Notes: generated from the letters alone by a model not told the origin. Shown: positions 49,572 to 62,940, counted from the stretch's first letter. The stretch: DNA of 64,000 nt from Xiphias gladius (GCF_016859285.1 NC_053413.1:18371501-18435500); one strand, 5' to 3'. Numbers and translations are program-made.

Positions 49572-51933
49572 TTAGACGTCATATCCAATAATGCCTCCTT
49601 TGCCAATGCACTCTCCAATGTAGAACCACATCAGTACCTCCGTGGTCACAAGTCCATTCCTTAAGGCATCCTATAAAAGAAATAAAAAACACTTTCAGTT
49701 AAGAAAACTGCTTTAATGACAGTATCGAAAATTACAGGAAGAGTTGTGATAGTTTACATTTAAATGAGACATGACAATGTAACATGAAAGATAAACTGTA
49801 AACAGTAAAAAGTAGTCCCCTTCCATGCATACAATTACACACTACCAGTCACAGGACACACACTATAATTATATACACACCAGGGCTGCCTTGGTAGTCG
49901 GTGTTACCGGTGTCCCACGGTGTCCCACGGTGTTCAGGCACACACCAATTAAATAACTTGCCGACCCCCCCACTGTCTTTTTTCTTTTTATAGACATAAA
50001 ACCCATTTGGTTAATTTTTGCTTATCAGTGGTAGCGCTCACGTTCTTCAAATAAAAAAACTAATTGGTAAAACACTAGTTATCAATACTTAGTCAGACGC
50101 TAGAATTTTAAACTGAAAGCGTCTGCTCCATTCAGCAGCAGAGAAGAGTGGCGAAGCCTTATCACGTGATGAGAGGAGAGTCGACCGACAAGACAATGGT
50201 GGACGATTAGGTGTCACAGAGAAAAGCCAAAATGCCCATTTGGCAGTATTTCAGATTTAATCCCAATGCCAACAGGGAACATGATAAAATTAATGAGGCA
50301 ATCTGCAAACTTTGTCTGGTGAAGGTGGCAGCATTCGGAGGTAAGATGCATTTGTTTTGTTCAAAAAGTAAGGAGAAGATCTAGAGATCTAATGTTAAAG
50401 ATCAAAGCAAGCACCCTGCAGATATTGAGCTGACACACGTCTTTTCTTGTAAAATGTCGGGTGTAATTGGTAACACTGCAATTGTCACAAGTTTATTATC
50501 CGATGGGAAAATTTCCACACCGTGGCACTGCTAAAACACACACAAAAAAGTATCTCATCATCCATCCAGGTCAGCTTCAAGTATGTCATTGAAGTATGTG
50601 TAATTATTAGCATTTTATCCCCGACATCTCTGCACAAATGATTTGTTTTATCTTCGCGGTGTTTTTTTTTCAATTATTTTTCCATTGAACTAACTAAGAT
50701 GGTATTTAGTCACCCTACACTCGTATTTTATTTGTGTGGTCCACACAGTTTGTTTCTATTGTCTTATTCAATTATTCAGTCATTTCAATTCTATATATAA
50801 ATGTATAAATGTCAACTGTAGAACTGGTGTAAACAACACACTGAGGACTGGACATCTGAGCCAAGGGACCAACCATGTACTGAATCTTGCATGCACAAAT
50901 TCAAGTTACATCCAGATATAATTAATGCGTTCTTCAAAACAACATTCTGTGATTATATACAGTGTGCAACAACTAAAAACTGGCATTTTGGCTTTGGACT
51001 TTCATAGTGTGATAAAAAGAAAAATTAAGACCTTATACTGCTTCTTTATATTGGAGTAATGACTTCAAGACTGTAGCAGTTAATTCATCGTTTAGTGGAG
51101 AAATTGGAACCAGTACATGTTTACCATTTTTGCCTGATATATTAGTCCAATTACGAATCAATATTGCATGATTAAACGACTAATCGCGTCAGGTCTACAT
51201 TGCTTCAAACTATAGTTTGTGGGGCCTTAACGCCCCCATGTTTCACAACAGACCGAACAGGTGAGACCACATATAGATTATATCTGCTCCTAATTCAAGC
51301 CGGTGTACCTTTTGTAGAATTGAGCCAATAAAAAAGTTCATTCACCTGTTGTTGACTTTGCAGCACAGGGCACGAACACTCCCAAATTACAGTGAAGCAG
51401 TTGTCAAACTTGTAAGGACTCACCTTCACTGTGGTTTGTCCCAGGCGTCCTGACTGGAAGCTCTTGATGAGGCCTGAAGCGGCCTTGATGGCTTTGGGGA
51501 TCTCAGCCGGAGACGGTGGGACGAGCTCCACTCGGGCATAGTGCCAGAAGGTCGCTAGTCGGGGTTTGGAGTAGGTGACAGCGGCTGCAAGTGACAAGCA
51601 CAAATTGTCTTAGGGAATACGTTAGCTAAGAAGCAGAAAAGTCAAAAGCCACCGAGCCATTTCGCCTCTCTTCTACAATAATCTAGCGGAAAGATAACAA
51701 CTTTGTATAGAAAACCAGTTACAGTGGTTGATTCGTGCATTGACACCTAGTGGTCATCATATCAGAGGTCACATTGAAGTTTTGCGGCTATAAACAAGCT
51801 GTAACAACGTGACCTAGCTGGTGTTCTAAGGAATACTCCACTACCTCAGTTTGTCATGAGAAAAAGAGCGAATAAGCTTACCGCCGATTAAAGTAGGTAC
51901 TTTTGCAACGACTTTCTGTACTGCCTGAGCCAT
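49572..51933 (-). CDS. atp5mg: ATP synthase membrane subunit g
   Basis: Subunit g is a small single-span protein of the mitochondrial ATP synthase Fo part that helps enzyme dimers form at crista ridges. Three exons: 51882-51933 ([17 protein letters not shown]), 51424-51584 ([20 protein letters not shown], then [13 protein letters not shown]) and 49572-49670 ([20 protein letters not shown], ending GGIIGYDV). Joins are in phase and give 103 residues, the same length as human ATP5MG. The last exon holds the membrane helix with its small-residue GECIGKGG pattern. The 1.75-kb second intron contains a hAT relic. The gene converges on ift22 with very little spacing. Confidence 0.97.
49882..51196 (+). 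mobile_element. hAT transposon relic with a BED zinc-finger exon
   Basis: At 50232-50340 a plus-strand frame reads [20 protein letters not shown], then [17 protein letters not shown], and stops at a splice-donor-like GTAAG. WxYF followed by CKLC is the start of a BED zinc finger, as in hAT (ZBED-type) transposases. A possible left end CAGGGCTGCC lies at 49882, and a possible right end GACTAATCGCGTCAGGTCTA lies near 51196. Both ends are uncertain and there is no transposase core in between. The relic sits antisense in atp5mg intron 2. Confidence 0.5.
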
Positions 51934-52082
51934 TGTTAAGACCAGACAGGACACCAGAAAAAAGGAAAGAAGAAAAGTTTCCGGGTAAGTGATTTCAAAA
52001 TAAAGGGTGTTCAAAAATGCAAGGAATACATTGTATTTTCAAAATAAAAGGACTAAAAAGCAAAGAATAAAATAAAACCTGT

Positions 52083-52123
52083 CATATATATATATATGAT
52101 ATATATATATATATATATATATA
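52083..52123. repeat. (TA)n microsatellite
   Basis: About 40 bases of alternating TA with a single TGA interruption. Confidence 0.9.
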
Positions 52124-52633
52124 GGAAAACAAACCCGACCATTATTTAATAAAGCAGAATTATTAAAGAGGCAAAGCAAGGCAACTTTGTATATTTGAGG
52201 CAAAGAAATGCACGATATTTAGAAACACAATAAATTAAAATAAAAGTGCAGTAAAGAAACCAAATATTTAAAAGTACAGCATAACAGCAGAGTTTTCACT
52301 TTAGATTTAAAAGTGGCTTGAATTATGCTGACTTTAAAGAAAGGAATGGATTTTGATTTTAATGTAACCAGTGTAGGGTACCTGCTTGGAAATTAATGCC
52401 ACAGATAAAGCTCTCCACGGAATGTTTGATTGCACTGTTTCCCTTTAACCATTGTTTCTGATGTGCAGTGGTAGCCGATAATTGGAGTACATGCATCTAT
52501 GGTTTAATTTTGCCAGTACTAGAAAGCCATGAGTTGTCTAGTACTGGTTGCCCTCATGAGCCATGAGGCCCTCATGAGCCAAGAGGGTGGATGGTTGTCA
52601 GTGATGTATGATTTTTACTTTTTATTATATTTT

Positions 52634-52728
52634 CATGTCACTTGTTGCTGTGCAAACCTTAATGTAGAACACATTGAGGTTACTTGTAATGGAATATGTG
52701 CTATATAAATAAATGTGCCTTTTCTTGC
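52634..52728 (+). repeat. Probable LINE/SINE 3' tail
   Basis: AACACATTGAGGTTACTTGT, then GTGCTATATAAATAAATGTG and CC, resemble the 3' tail of common teleost retroposons (AAATGTGCTATATAAATAAAG type). The class is uncertain. No reverse transcriptase is attached. Confidence 0.4.
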
Positions 52729-54064
52729 CTCATGGGGGAGTTCTTCAACTCCCTAAGCCCATAAAACCTTCGATGGTTTTCATCATTACAAACTCTGGGT
52801 GCACATTCAAACACTGTTAGAACCCACAGAACTTTATTTTGAACTCTAATCAAATTGTCACAGTTTCCAAAAACACCAATATGTCAGCCTGAATTATTGG
52901 GAAATGTCTTTAGAAGAAAAAAAGGGTAAACAATTTTCGATTTCAGCATCATCTCAAAGTATTTTGTGTACAAGCAGAGGCAAAATACATAAAGGTATGT
53001 AATGTTGTCAGACAGTGTGAAATAGTCTTTAGTTAACCTTGAGAATATCTGAGTAAATTTTAGGTAAATATTGAGGTTAAACATTATGAGAATGAACTTA
53101 ATTTCTTTTAACCAATTTTAAGGACTGTAAAATCCAGAGAGTCTTATGCCCTTCTGAAATTTTAGTGATCGTACAGCACACTGCTCATTAAAGAGCTATA
53201 TGTTAGTTCCACACAGTGAAACAGAAGGACTGTGTGAGTCATAGAAACAGACTGAAACAGACAGAAATATACATAGACAGACAGGAAGACAAAACAGACA
53301 GGAAAGGAGGCTACAGTGAATGAGTAAATCTTGCCTTTCATGGTCTTAAATGGCTAGTAAATGGAGATGAGATTAAATCAAATTGCATCACTACCTCAGC
53401 CTTGGCAATCAACACAAATACACACATTTGGTGATAGAGCAGCTGTACAGGCCAGTAATGAGTCTTATCCGTCCTCGGGGGAGGGAAGAAAGATACGGAC
53501 ATCATCCAGTCCTCTGTGTTTATCTGTGTGGAAGTGTCAAGTTGATTGCCAAGTCCGTGGTGATGAGGTCATTTGTTTTACTTTCACACGTAGCTATTTT
53601 AGAATTTGAGACATCAAAACAGATTCTTTCATTGCATGACTCTTCTCTCCAATTAGCATCTTAATAGTCTTTTTCTCTCGCTGTCTGTTGTCACTGTTTC
53701 TCGCCCTGTTCAGATATAGTATCTGTAGCCACATATCCAGACTGTGTAGGTAATTTATGAGAAACAAAATGGAGTTCACAACTTGTATAAAAACCTCAAA
53801 TACACTCTTATTGGATTTTGCTTAACTGCTTGCCAATTTTGTCTCTGGGAATCTGTGCTCATACAGCTTGAGAAGAGGATTATTGTGTTTATTTGCAAAT
53901 TGGATAAAGCTATAAAACTCAAATGTGGAAAAATTAGATGAGTGGATGATATACTACTTCAGTTAGGTAAGCTGTGTATAGCAAATGATCCAAAATTGCC
54001 TAAGGATTTTTTCAATGCACATGTGAACAAATTTCTTTCTATATCACAAATTTGGACAAACATA

Positions 54065-54940
54065 CAAAGAGTGATTGAAAAGTTCATGGCCTAAGGTAGA
54101 AGGAATCCATTTTAGTAAACAGAGCATATTTATTTTTCAACGTAGTCCCCTTCAACATTTACACACTTAGTCCAGCGATCGTGGAGCATATGGATCCCTT
54201 CTTTGTAGAACTTGGCATCTTGGACCTCCAGAAGGTGGTCCACAGCAGCTGTGGTCATCATCACTGTCAAAATGGTGACCACTGAGCTCCTTCTTAATCT
54301 TGGGGAACAGGTAGTAGTCTCAGGGTGCAAAATCAGGTTAATAGGGCGGGTGTTGCCACTGTGGACTTGTGGGCTGGGACATTGTCTTGGTGGAAGAGCA
54401 CTCCTGTTCTCAGTTTCCCACACCAAATCTTCTTGATTCTCTCCGGTAGCTCAAGAGAGCAGCGTAGTAGGCCCCTGTAATGGCGCGACCCTTTTCCGGG
54501 TAGTCCACCAACAGCACTCCCTTTGCATCCCAGAAAACAGAGGCCGTCACCTTGCCTACAATCACTGATCTGGCTTTCTTGGGAGCTGGAGACTCTGGGT
54601 ATTTCCATTGTTTCAATTGTTCTTTCATCTCTGTTTTGAAGTGGTTAGCCCCAAGTCTCATCAATGGTTATGAACTGCTAGAGAAATCTCTCAGGATCCA
54701 CCTCAAAAAAGGCAAGATATTCCTTTGATGGTTGTGCTGAATCCTCTTTTCATCAGGTCCAAGGCAGTTTTGGGACCCAGCCAGCTGATACCTTGGTTAT
54801 ATTGAGTTTGTTGTGGATTACTGCATGGATACGTTCCTGTGAGATACCCAGCTATGTTGCAATGTACAGTTGTGTTATTCGTCAATCTGTCAAGATCATG
54901 TCATGGATCTTGTCAATGGTCTCCTGTGTGATGACAGTGA
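54065..54940 (-). mobile_element. Degraded mariner transposon
   Basis: Minus-strand pieces match a mariner transposase. TIDKIHDMILTD (near 54930) is the helix-turn-helix region. KQWKYPESPAPKKARS, KVTASVFWDAKGVLLVDYPE, HQDNVPAHKS (second catalytic Asp) and DYYLFPKIKK are the catalytic core. FYKEGIHMLHDRWTKCVNVE with GDYVEK is the C-terminus. The pieces fall in different frames with several stops, so the gene is dead. A likely left end (GAGTGATTGAAAAGTTCATG) is at about 54068. I found no matching right end, so the 5' part is lost. Confidence 0.85.
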
Positions 54941-55773
54941 CGGGCTCATTTCAGCTCATTATCTTGTTTTGAAAGGCCTGCAAATTAACTGTTTCAGTTC
55001 AGTCCCACCACTCTTGCCACAGCAGGCAGGTGGTTTGAATGAAAAAGCTCTTAAACCTGACTATGCACTACCTGCCCAGCACCAAATGCCTAACGGTTAT
55101 AGTGACTAGTTGAACAAAGTGGAGCATTTAGGAGCTAAAAAGACAGATATTTCACTCAGGGGTTGGTGGAGACCAAAACAGAGCTAGAAGGAGAGTGAAT
55201 ATCAGACTTATATTCAGGTGGCCAAATCACGACTCTAAATAAATGCAAATGTTTATCTTTGTCTGCTGGATGCGTAGATAAGTAACTATTAATCAACACA
55301 TTCCCTATATCAACTTAAAAGGTGATAACATGTCGGTCTTGTCTACACAGCTTGTCTTTGCCCCCAAGTGGCCAAAAAATTAGTAATAGCAAGTTCAAGT
55401 TGCTCTACTTATTCAGTGTAGTACTATTTATACTTTTACTAGCATACTATAGTCACTGCACAATACCATTTCAGTGACATGTTTTTATATCCAGGATATT
55501 GTACAGATTCATGACAAAAAAAACAGTTGAAGTCAACTAGTTGTTCCTGAAGCCTCAAATGACATCTCGTGGCTTTGCTCAGTGGATGAAGTTGCTCATT
55601 TGTCACTGTTGTATATTATTGTACATTGTATATTTTAAATTTATGGTCTATACCATGTCAGTAACATCTTTTATATGCTGTCTATTTTATATTTTAAAAT
55701 TCGGATTTGTTGTGTTTTAAATTGAGTGGGCCTCGGTACAAAAACAGATTTCTAGTGGTTCCTATATAGATGA

Positions 55774-55815
55774 TACACACACACACACACACACACAAAT
55801 GCACACACACACACA
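55774..55815. repeat. (CA)n microsatellite
   Basis: CA repeats with one short AATG interruption. Confidence 0.85.
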
Positions 55816-56444
55816 GACTGACAAGGTGAAAATAATACCAGCCACACTATCGTGGCTGGTAATCAAACTTGTCAGTGAATAACACAAAGAGAACAGGGAA
55901 CACAATGAATTCTTGTAAGAGTCTAAGCACTGTTAAGGGCCTAATTAGGGCAAAACTCCCAGCACCTTGTTCTCTGTGATTGTTTGAATGGTTAGCAGCA
56001 GTATATGTGATCACAGTTGATGCTTAAAGGTAAAAACCAAGCATCAAAGTTCATGACTAAATCTCTGGTCAAACTGGAAAGTGGCATAGTGAAGTACAGC
56101 CCTGCATCCTCACAAAACAGATGCTAGAAGCCTTGTTACAACATGACTGCTCGCAGAGGTAGAGGTGAAGGAGTCTCCATGTGTCAGCCAACTAAAACTC
56201 CAACCAGTGCCTTAACAGACAGGACAAAACTGAGGCAGGATCTGGAAGGTGATGAGATCTGGAGCACACGGTAATAGTTTGAGCTTTTAATAAGGTGAAG
56301 CAACTAACTTTTTGGCATAAAGCATGTCTTCATCAGAGAACAGGCAGTGGTGGTGTAGACGTTTTAGCCTGGTCCCAGCTAATAGCTGTCTCTCCTACGA
56401 AGGAGAGGGTCTTGATGTTTCTTATGCCATATTGTTAAAGCACC

Positions 56445-56499
56445 TATAATAACAAGTATATTGTATCATACTTTATAATAACAAGTATATTGTATCATA
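56445..56499. repeat. Tandem duplication of a 26-base block
   Basis: The block TATAATAACAAGTATATTGT followed by ATCATA occurs at 56445-56470 and again at 56474-56499, a 29-base period with identical copies. Confidence 0.75.
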
Positions 56500-58167
56500 A
56501 AATATCATAGACATAAAATTATTTTAAGGAACATCATAGAACAATCAGAAAGCACACACTGGATTAATTTCTCAAAACAAAGATATATTAATTTCCTTAT
56601 TTAATCCCAGTGTTTCAGATGTGTATAAATCCAGTAGCATTCTCATCATAAGAGTTTGTTTACAATGTCACCTCCCTTACAAGGTGAGGAAATCTTTTTA
56701 ATTCCCCAGAATTTTGTAGACATAGTTAGTGAACTACTGTAGCTGGTGAATTAACCACTATCATGCTAGCCAGCTGGAAATATGGTAGCGCAGTACAGTT
56801 TATTCAAGAGACATTTGTACCATCAAGTTCTGCAACATAACTGTCTGTGGGCACATTATACTCCCACATGGCAGGGTTACAATAAAGTTGATAGTAGCTA
56901 ATATGCAATGATAGCTGCCTCTGTTTGGGATCGCTAGCTCTCCTTCCCCTCAAAGGATTGCACTTTTCATGCAGTTTGATATTAGTCAACGGAGTGAATT
57001 TACAAAGTTCACGAAAATTAATTTACTCTGCCCAAATTTAGCAGATTTGCTGCTTACGGTGATTTTATAGAAATGAATGTATTTTCTGGTATAACTGTGC
57101 CATTTTAAATGCAGATGTACTATAGTGCAGAACTGTAGTGTGCAGAGGTGAATAGCTGCTTCATCAATAGTGTGGAATGTATTATTTCTCAGTATGTGGA
57201 TTCAGGTGTTGTTCCATGGATACAGTGTGCAAGCTGCAGACTGTTACACACACGACATACTCTACTCACTGCTAAAGACCACCAAACTCCCTTTTCAAAC
57301 ACCTGTTTTTGGAAATAGACTTTTTGAAGATAAGATCTATTTTATCAGACTATTTGTTGAGACAGTTTCCCCCGAGATACGACATCCTTGAAACCTTTTC
57401 TCTTAATAAGATGAAACATGAACAACTTGCATTAAAGACTAAACACTTTTGTAGTTGGTGTGTTTTCAAGTGCAGCTAATTCCTTCTGTTTATTATTAGT
57501 CATGTACATACACTCTTTCCCCGCTCGTGGAAGCGGTTGGAAATATTTTTTCAGGCAGGTAGAATTTCTCAGACTGTCTTTTTGAGCTCCTCATCATGAC
57601 ACTCTGTGACATTGGAATGTTTTTCGCTGCTTGACAGGTGATTCATTCTGGCAAGTAAAGACACCGGAACACTCTTCTTCTTTTCATTTTTACTGGTTGG
57701 GAATTAATCTCCTCCGCATTACATCACCTTTCATAAACTCCTCTCAGTTAAACTGTGCACACTATATTTGGGCAAATACGGTATATCAAACGCTCTCTTT
57801 GCATTAAAGTCTTCTATTTAAGAAGCTGCTTCACCCACTCTTTGCACTTGACGCTTCAGATGCATGTTTGTGTAAAGCAAAGTGTCCCTGTCCTGCCAAT
57901 GGACAAACATTTCAAACGATGGTGCATCTTTCTCCCGGACTTATTCTGCCTCATGTCACTATAGTGTTTGCTGTTTGTGCTAACATGCATCTCGTGAATT
58001 TCAATCATGACTCTGTTCAGTCAGTGTCTGTGTGCTTGGTAATACCAGTTAAGTTATGAGGTTGCTGATCCTGCTGTCTGTTTCTCTTTCCGTTTCTTGG
58101 CTCTCCCGCTGATCTCCTCATGAGTGATGTCATGGTGTCTGTCTGCCTGCTAATTTATGCTCTTATG

Positions 58168-58199
58168 CTACTGTCAACAACCTATGTTGTTGACAGTAG
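58168..58199. repeat. Perfect 13-bp inverted repeat (hairpin)
   Basis: CTACTGTCAACAA and TTGTTGACAGTAG are exact complements separated by the six bases CCTATG. No flanking gene explains it. Confidence 0.85.
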
Positions 58200-60740
58200 A
58201 CAGTGGTGTGTTCAATGGTATTTACTGTGAATTACTTTCTTGTAGTGACTGAGCTCATTTTCCTTTTGGCACATGTGCTATGATGTTTTCATGCTGTTGA
58301 TTTAGATACTGGTAAAATATGAATTCTCATGTCAAGTATTTTGCCTGTAATGGTTTTGCAGCACATTTCCCCATGGGTGGTTGCAGTTGTTTCGGGAAGA
58401 GGGTCCTATTGACTCACTACAGACCGGGTCTCTTGTAGAGGATAAAGATATAAATTGTCTCTAGGAATGTAAACCTAACTGTTGTCTTGCAAACAGCCCA
58501 TTCACATACTTAAATCCCTATAGTATTGGGTTCAAGAATCATAGGAAATTCAACATAGCTTTTGTTATTTCTTTTGCTGTAGCTTGCTGCTACCATTGCT
58601 GCTGCTATTTATATAGTTCTTCAAATAGTCCAAATTCCATAATCCCCACCTTTACCCCAGCATCCACCTGTAGGCTGAGTCTAAGTTTCACTGAGGTGAA
58701 AAAAAGTATTATCTTTGCTCACGGGGAGTGATGAAATCAGACCCCTTAGCAATTATGTGCAAACTGTTTTCACATAGTTCTTTTCCATTTCAATAAGAAC
58801 CACGAGCTTGACCATGAAGATGATCTTTCATTCTGAAATATCAGCAGTACAACCAACCAAGTAAAACCTGTTACGGTCAAAGCCATTGCACCCAGCTATC
58901 AGAGCTAAGAAGACAAAACTTCACACAAACAGAACGACTCAGGTCAAAGAGTACAGCAGTAATCTGTGTTTGAGTTTTGTGCAGAGTACTTTGCACACTG
59001 GAACCAATTAAGGACCCTTAAATTGCCTCAGACTGTATTTAGTTTATGTCATCTCTCATCCTCGCTGACTTAGAGAACACCCATAAAAAGATTTCAAAAT
59101 GCCACAAATGTCCAGATCTTATCTTTCAAAACAGATTAATTCCAAAGCAGCTGTTTAAAACTTCCTCAGTGTCACATTTAATACAAAGTTTGGACTCTTC
59201 TTTCATACGTGACATATTATATAGTTAATGATTTCAACTAAAACCCAAACCCTGCTTCAGAATGACCTCAGTCTTATCAGATGCGTCCTAATCTATACTT
59301 GTTAAAATTTAAAAACATTCATAGCATGCTTTATATTTGATGGGCTTAGCCCACTTTAATCACATATGGGAATAGTTGCTGAAATGCACCAGTAAAGTGT
59401 CATGTGTGACAATGTGTGTGAGTCTGTTCTAATTATTAAAATTTGAGACCTCATGCTGGGTTTGGGTTTGGGACTGTCTCAAACAAGCCTGACACACACT
59501 TTTAAAATGATTTGTTTTCATATTGAACATTGATTGCACTCAACACACACACATTTACAGACACACACACACAGCTGTCGCTGTGGTTTCTCTCAAATAG
59601 GGAAAATGATCTGTTGTCACGCGAACTGGCTTCTCTTTCGATATGATATTGCAGCTGTGTTTTTACGGTCTTACTTGCAATAAGTAGAAAAAAATCACAC
59701 TGGGAACATGTTAATGTTTTGACTTGTAAAGGTCAGAGTAAGAATGCAGCTTACTGTGTGAAGTTGGCATGAATCGGCTTGGTGCAGTACCGTTTCAGCT
59801 TGTGGGAGTGGGTTTAGGCTACCGGTGAAAAACCGAGGGTTATGTAGGAGTGGAGTTTGTGTGGATGCAGGTGTGTTTATGAATGTGTATGTGTGCACAT
59901 TAACGTGGAGCTTTTGTGTGCCGATGCAACAAGACTGATGACTAAAAAAAAAAAAGGAACATGAGTCATGGCCTCGCAAATCAGACAGATAAAAAAGGAA
60001 CAAGGACGAGGAGCTAAAGATCTCTCATATCCTCATCTTTTGCAGGTAGAATATAACACCAAGAACATAACAAAAGCTTTAAAACATCACATTTCTTTAA
60101 TGTCACTTTTATAATATTTACATCCCAAAAATCCTTTTCTTTTTTCACAGTTAGAATCACAAAACTCATAGTTACTGATTTATGCACATAAGCATATATA
60201 TTTAGCGTATTGGTGAATGAAATCAGGATTAATTGAGGGAGGTGCAGTGTCTAACACTAAGTTCTGTGCTGTCAAATCTGTTACATAGTGATCCATTTTA
60301 TAAATTATAAACAGATAAGCAACAAAGGTGTGAAGATGTCAGAGACAAATCCACGCAAAATTATCCTACTCATATAAGACTAGAGCAGTTTTTCAAGTAG
60401 ATTAGATGTGGTTTGGATAGAAATTGAATGTACCACCAATCAGTCAATTTTCAAATATGTTTTTTGCAAAGTTAGGTCAGAAATTAATCTCCCAGATTTG
60501 GCTTTTTACACGTTCAGAGGCAAACAGTTATAAAAAAAAGTGATAGGAAGCTACATTAAAAAAAACAAAAACATCCTTACAGTGACAGGGTATGACAGGG
60601 GTGAGTGTGACATTACCGTCATTTCGTAGGACTTGTTGGATCAGCCACACATTTCTCATTGAGCAGCGTCCTTGAATTTCTTCGAGTGTGCCAAACTGCT
60701 GCTGGAGTTGACAATAAATAATTTTTTGTTGATCTATTAA

Positions 60741-61140
60741 ATGTCAAGTCAAGTTCAATTTTATTTATATAACCTAATATGAATTATATAGCATAAAATC
60801 ACAAATTCCCTCAAGGCCTTTACAATCTGTACAGCATACAACACCCTCTGTCTTTACACCTTTGAATCAGATAAGGATAAACTCCCGGGAAAACCCTTTA
60901 ACAGGGGAAACAAATTGAAGAAACGCCAGGAAGAGCAACTGAGGAGTGTTCCCTCCTCCTGGATAGACAGACATGTAATAGATCAGGGTAGAGACACATA
61001 GGAGATTTACAGTATGAACAATTAGGAAGGCAACATTATAGATTGTAAACGTGACGAAAATGATCCAGGAGGACGTCGACTTCTAGGTGCAATCAGTCGA
61101 TAGGGTCTGAGCCACACGACCTCCTCTCCACCATCAAGAC
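60741..61140. repeat. Common teleost interspersed repeat
   Basis: Hallmark strings are TTCAATTTTATTTATATAAC, AATTCCCTCAAGGCCTTTAC, AAACTCCCGGGAAAACCCTT, GAAACGCCAGGAAGAGCAAC and TGTTCCCTCCTCCTGGATAG with ACAGACATGTAATAGAT. This set is seen at many places in fish genomes. Its class is unsure to me. Confidence 0.6.
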
Positions 61141-61707
61141 CTGGAAAGAGGACAGATTACACAAACACACAAGAGGTAAACTCAAAAACGTCTTTCACAC
61201 ATCTAGGAGATGTGTCATAAAATAATTTCCCCGAGCCCAAGTTAACATATTTTAATTTTTTTTGTCCTGCCAACAGTCCAAAATCCAATGATATTCAACT
61301 TACTATTGTAGTAGACTGAACAAACCGGGAAACATCGGGCATCATTTCTTAAAAAAGTACTTACAAAAATTCATCAATACTCATTATTGTTGCCTATTAA
61401 TTGTATTGATCACCCAATTCTTTTAGCTCTAAAATAATTAAATTTTGAGCTGAAAAGTAACCCCCACCTGGCATACTGTATTTACTGTAATGGCATTTGC
61501 AGTTTAGTGGTTGATATATACCTAACTCACAAATACATAACATCTCAGGTAAATAATAACAGATTTTATGTTTGACATATACAACACACAGTGGTGTGAC
61601 AGAAATTGAAAAATCAATGCAAAACCATTAAGTATATACCTCTGCACTCTGTGGGAGAATTTCAATTTCAGAAATCATCACAGGCCATTAAAATCTTGGC
61701 ATCCTTA

Positions 61708-62322
61708 CACTACTGGTCAACAGTTTTAGAGAACCCCAGGTTTTCAGGTTTTTATTTAAATCTAAGCAGTTCAGCAGTTAAGTAATTCCAGTGAGAAAAA
61801 GTGGTACAAAGGTCAGTGGTAAACTGCCCAAGGTCAGAAAAAAAAAAGTTTAGGTCACCAAAAACTGAAAATCATGTAAATTTAGTAGAAAACAGGCCTT
61901 TTTCTGGGATTAGGAAATTGGTTAACCTACAAATTTCCTGCAGACATGGAAGTAAATGAAGCCTTGAGAGTTAATGTAAACAATTCCTACAGGTGACCCA
62001 ACTTTTGTTGAATACTTACAAACCTGCTGCCTGTACAAAGGCAGCAGCGTTTGAACAAACTGTTACTACACCCTCTAATGCATCAGTAGGACAATACTGT
62101 ACTGCAGGAAGTAGTGCTGTTTCAGAACTGTGAGAAAAAAGCAAGTAACAAATGAAGAATGTCTGCTTGGTCAGGGGTTCATCCCACAACAAAGCCATGA
62201 CCCAAAATATTAGAAGACCAGAACTAGACAGTGGCTTCAGATGAGGGAAGACCAGCACAGTCTCCAGACTTTAAATAACTGCTGGAGAAATGGAGGCATT
62301 CTAAACCTTTTGACCGGTAGTG
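61708..62322. mobile_element. Tc1-like non-autonomous element
   Basis: The left end is CACTACTGGTCAACAGTTTT and the right-end complement is CACTACCGGTCAAAAGGTTT, imperfect terminal inverted repeats. TA precedes the left end, but the right flank is altered. Internal text such as TCATCCCACAACAAAGCCAT is typical of a family of short Tc1-like elements in fish. About 615 bases. No open transposase remains. Confidence 0.75.
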
Positions 62323-62756
62323 TTTATCATACAAATTTTGAGATATCCCCAGGTAATATGAGAGCAACAAATAGCATGTATATCTGGGGAAAAAATTGCT
62401 CTTTCTCCTGGTGACGGTGAGTCTCTGGTCTCTCTGACTACAGCGCCCAGCACATGTTGCGTGTAGTCTCGGCACATCCTGGTAAAACAGAAATGTGCTG
62501 AAAAAATGCCTCTGTGACTCAGTCTTTTCTATGTTTGGTTTGACAGCCTGGTTCTTGTCATCAGCAGAAGTAACCCAATGCAACTGTTTATTCCAGTACA
62601 AACCCGCACTGACTTCCCCTCAACACTTCCCCCTGAAAGAATCTCTGTCACCATCTTAAATGACGTTCAAATACTCTAAAAACTCGAGTGGATTTTAGGT
62701 AGGTCTTTCATTATACCTCTTTACAATTTGAGATTGGAAATCAAGTGATTTATAAG
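62323..62756. other. Intergenic, no gene seen
   Basis: Nothing recognisable in this interval between two repeat elements. Confidence 0.4.
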
Positions 62757-62940
62757 CAATGGCGGAAGACGTGTTCAGATCCTTTACTTTAAATAAAACA
62801 ACTAACATAACAATGCAAAAATACTCCATTACAAGTAAAAGTCCTGCACTCAAAATCATATGGAGATACTATCGGCAAAATGTACTTAAAGCATCAAAAG
62901 AAGAAGTACTTGCTGGAGTGCATGCACTTAGTTACTTTTT
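62757..62940 (-). repeat. AGTAC-rich hAT-like repeat, truncated reverse copy
   Basis: GGCGGAAGACGTGTTCAGAT, CCTTTACTTTAAATAAAACA, TACTCCATTACAAGTAAAAG, TCCTGCACTCAAAATCATAT and AAATGTACTTAAAGCATC match the terminal part of the repeat family at 27530-28342 in reverse. It breaks off at a T-run (62938-62952). Confidence 0.65.

Larger units (their letters stand above)
51934..54064. other. Intergenic, no gene seen
   Basis: This is AT-rich DNA upstream of atp5mg. It contains a TA microsatellite at 52083-52123 and a likely repeat 3' tail ending GTGCTATATAAATAAATGTG (52634-52728). It also has a short direct repeat of GCCCTCATGAGCCA near 52550-52580. The open frames here are short and lack family motifs. 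Confidence 0.5.
54941..60740. other. Intergenic, no gene seen
   Basis: No supported gene. A CA microsatellite lies at 55774-55815, a 29-base tandem duplication at about 56445-56499, and a perfect hairpin at 58168-58199. The longest open frames (about 60-100 codons) have no family match. The frame at 57170-57391 begins with a hydrophobic stretch but has no supporting context. Confidence 0.5.

Noticed and set aside
57170-57391. 73-codon frame with a hydrophobic N-terminus that resembles a signal peptide
   Set aside because: There is no neighbouring exon, conserved motif or promoter. Such frames are expected by chance in AT-rich DNA.
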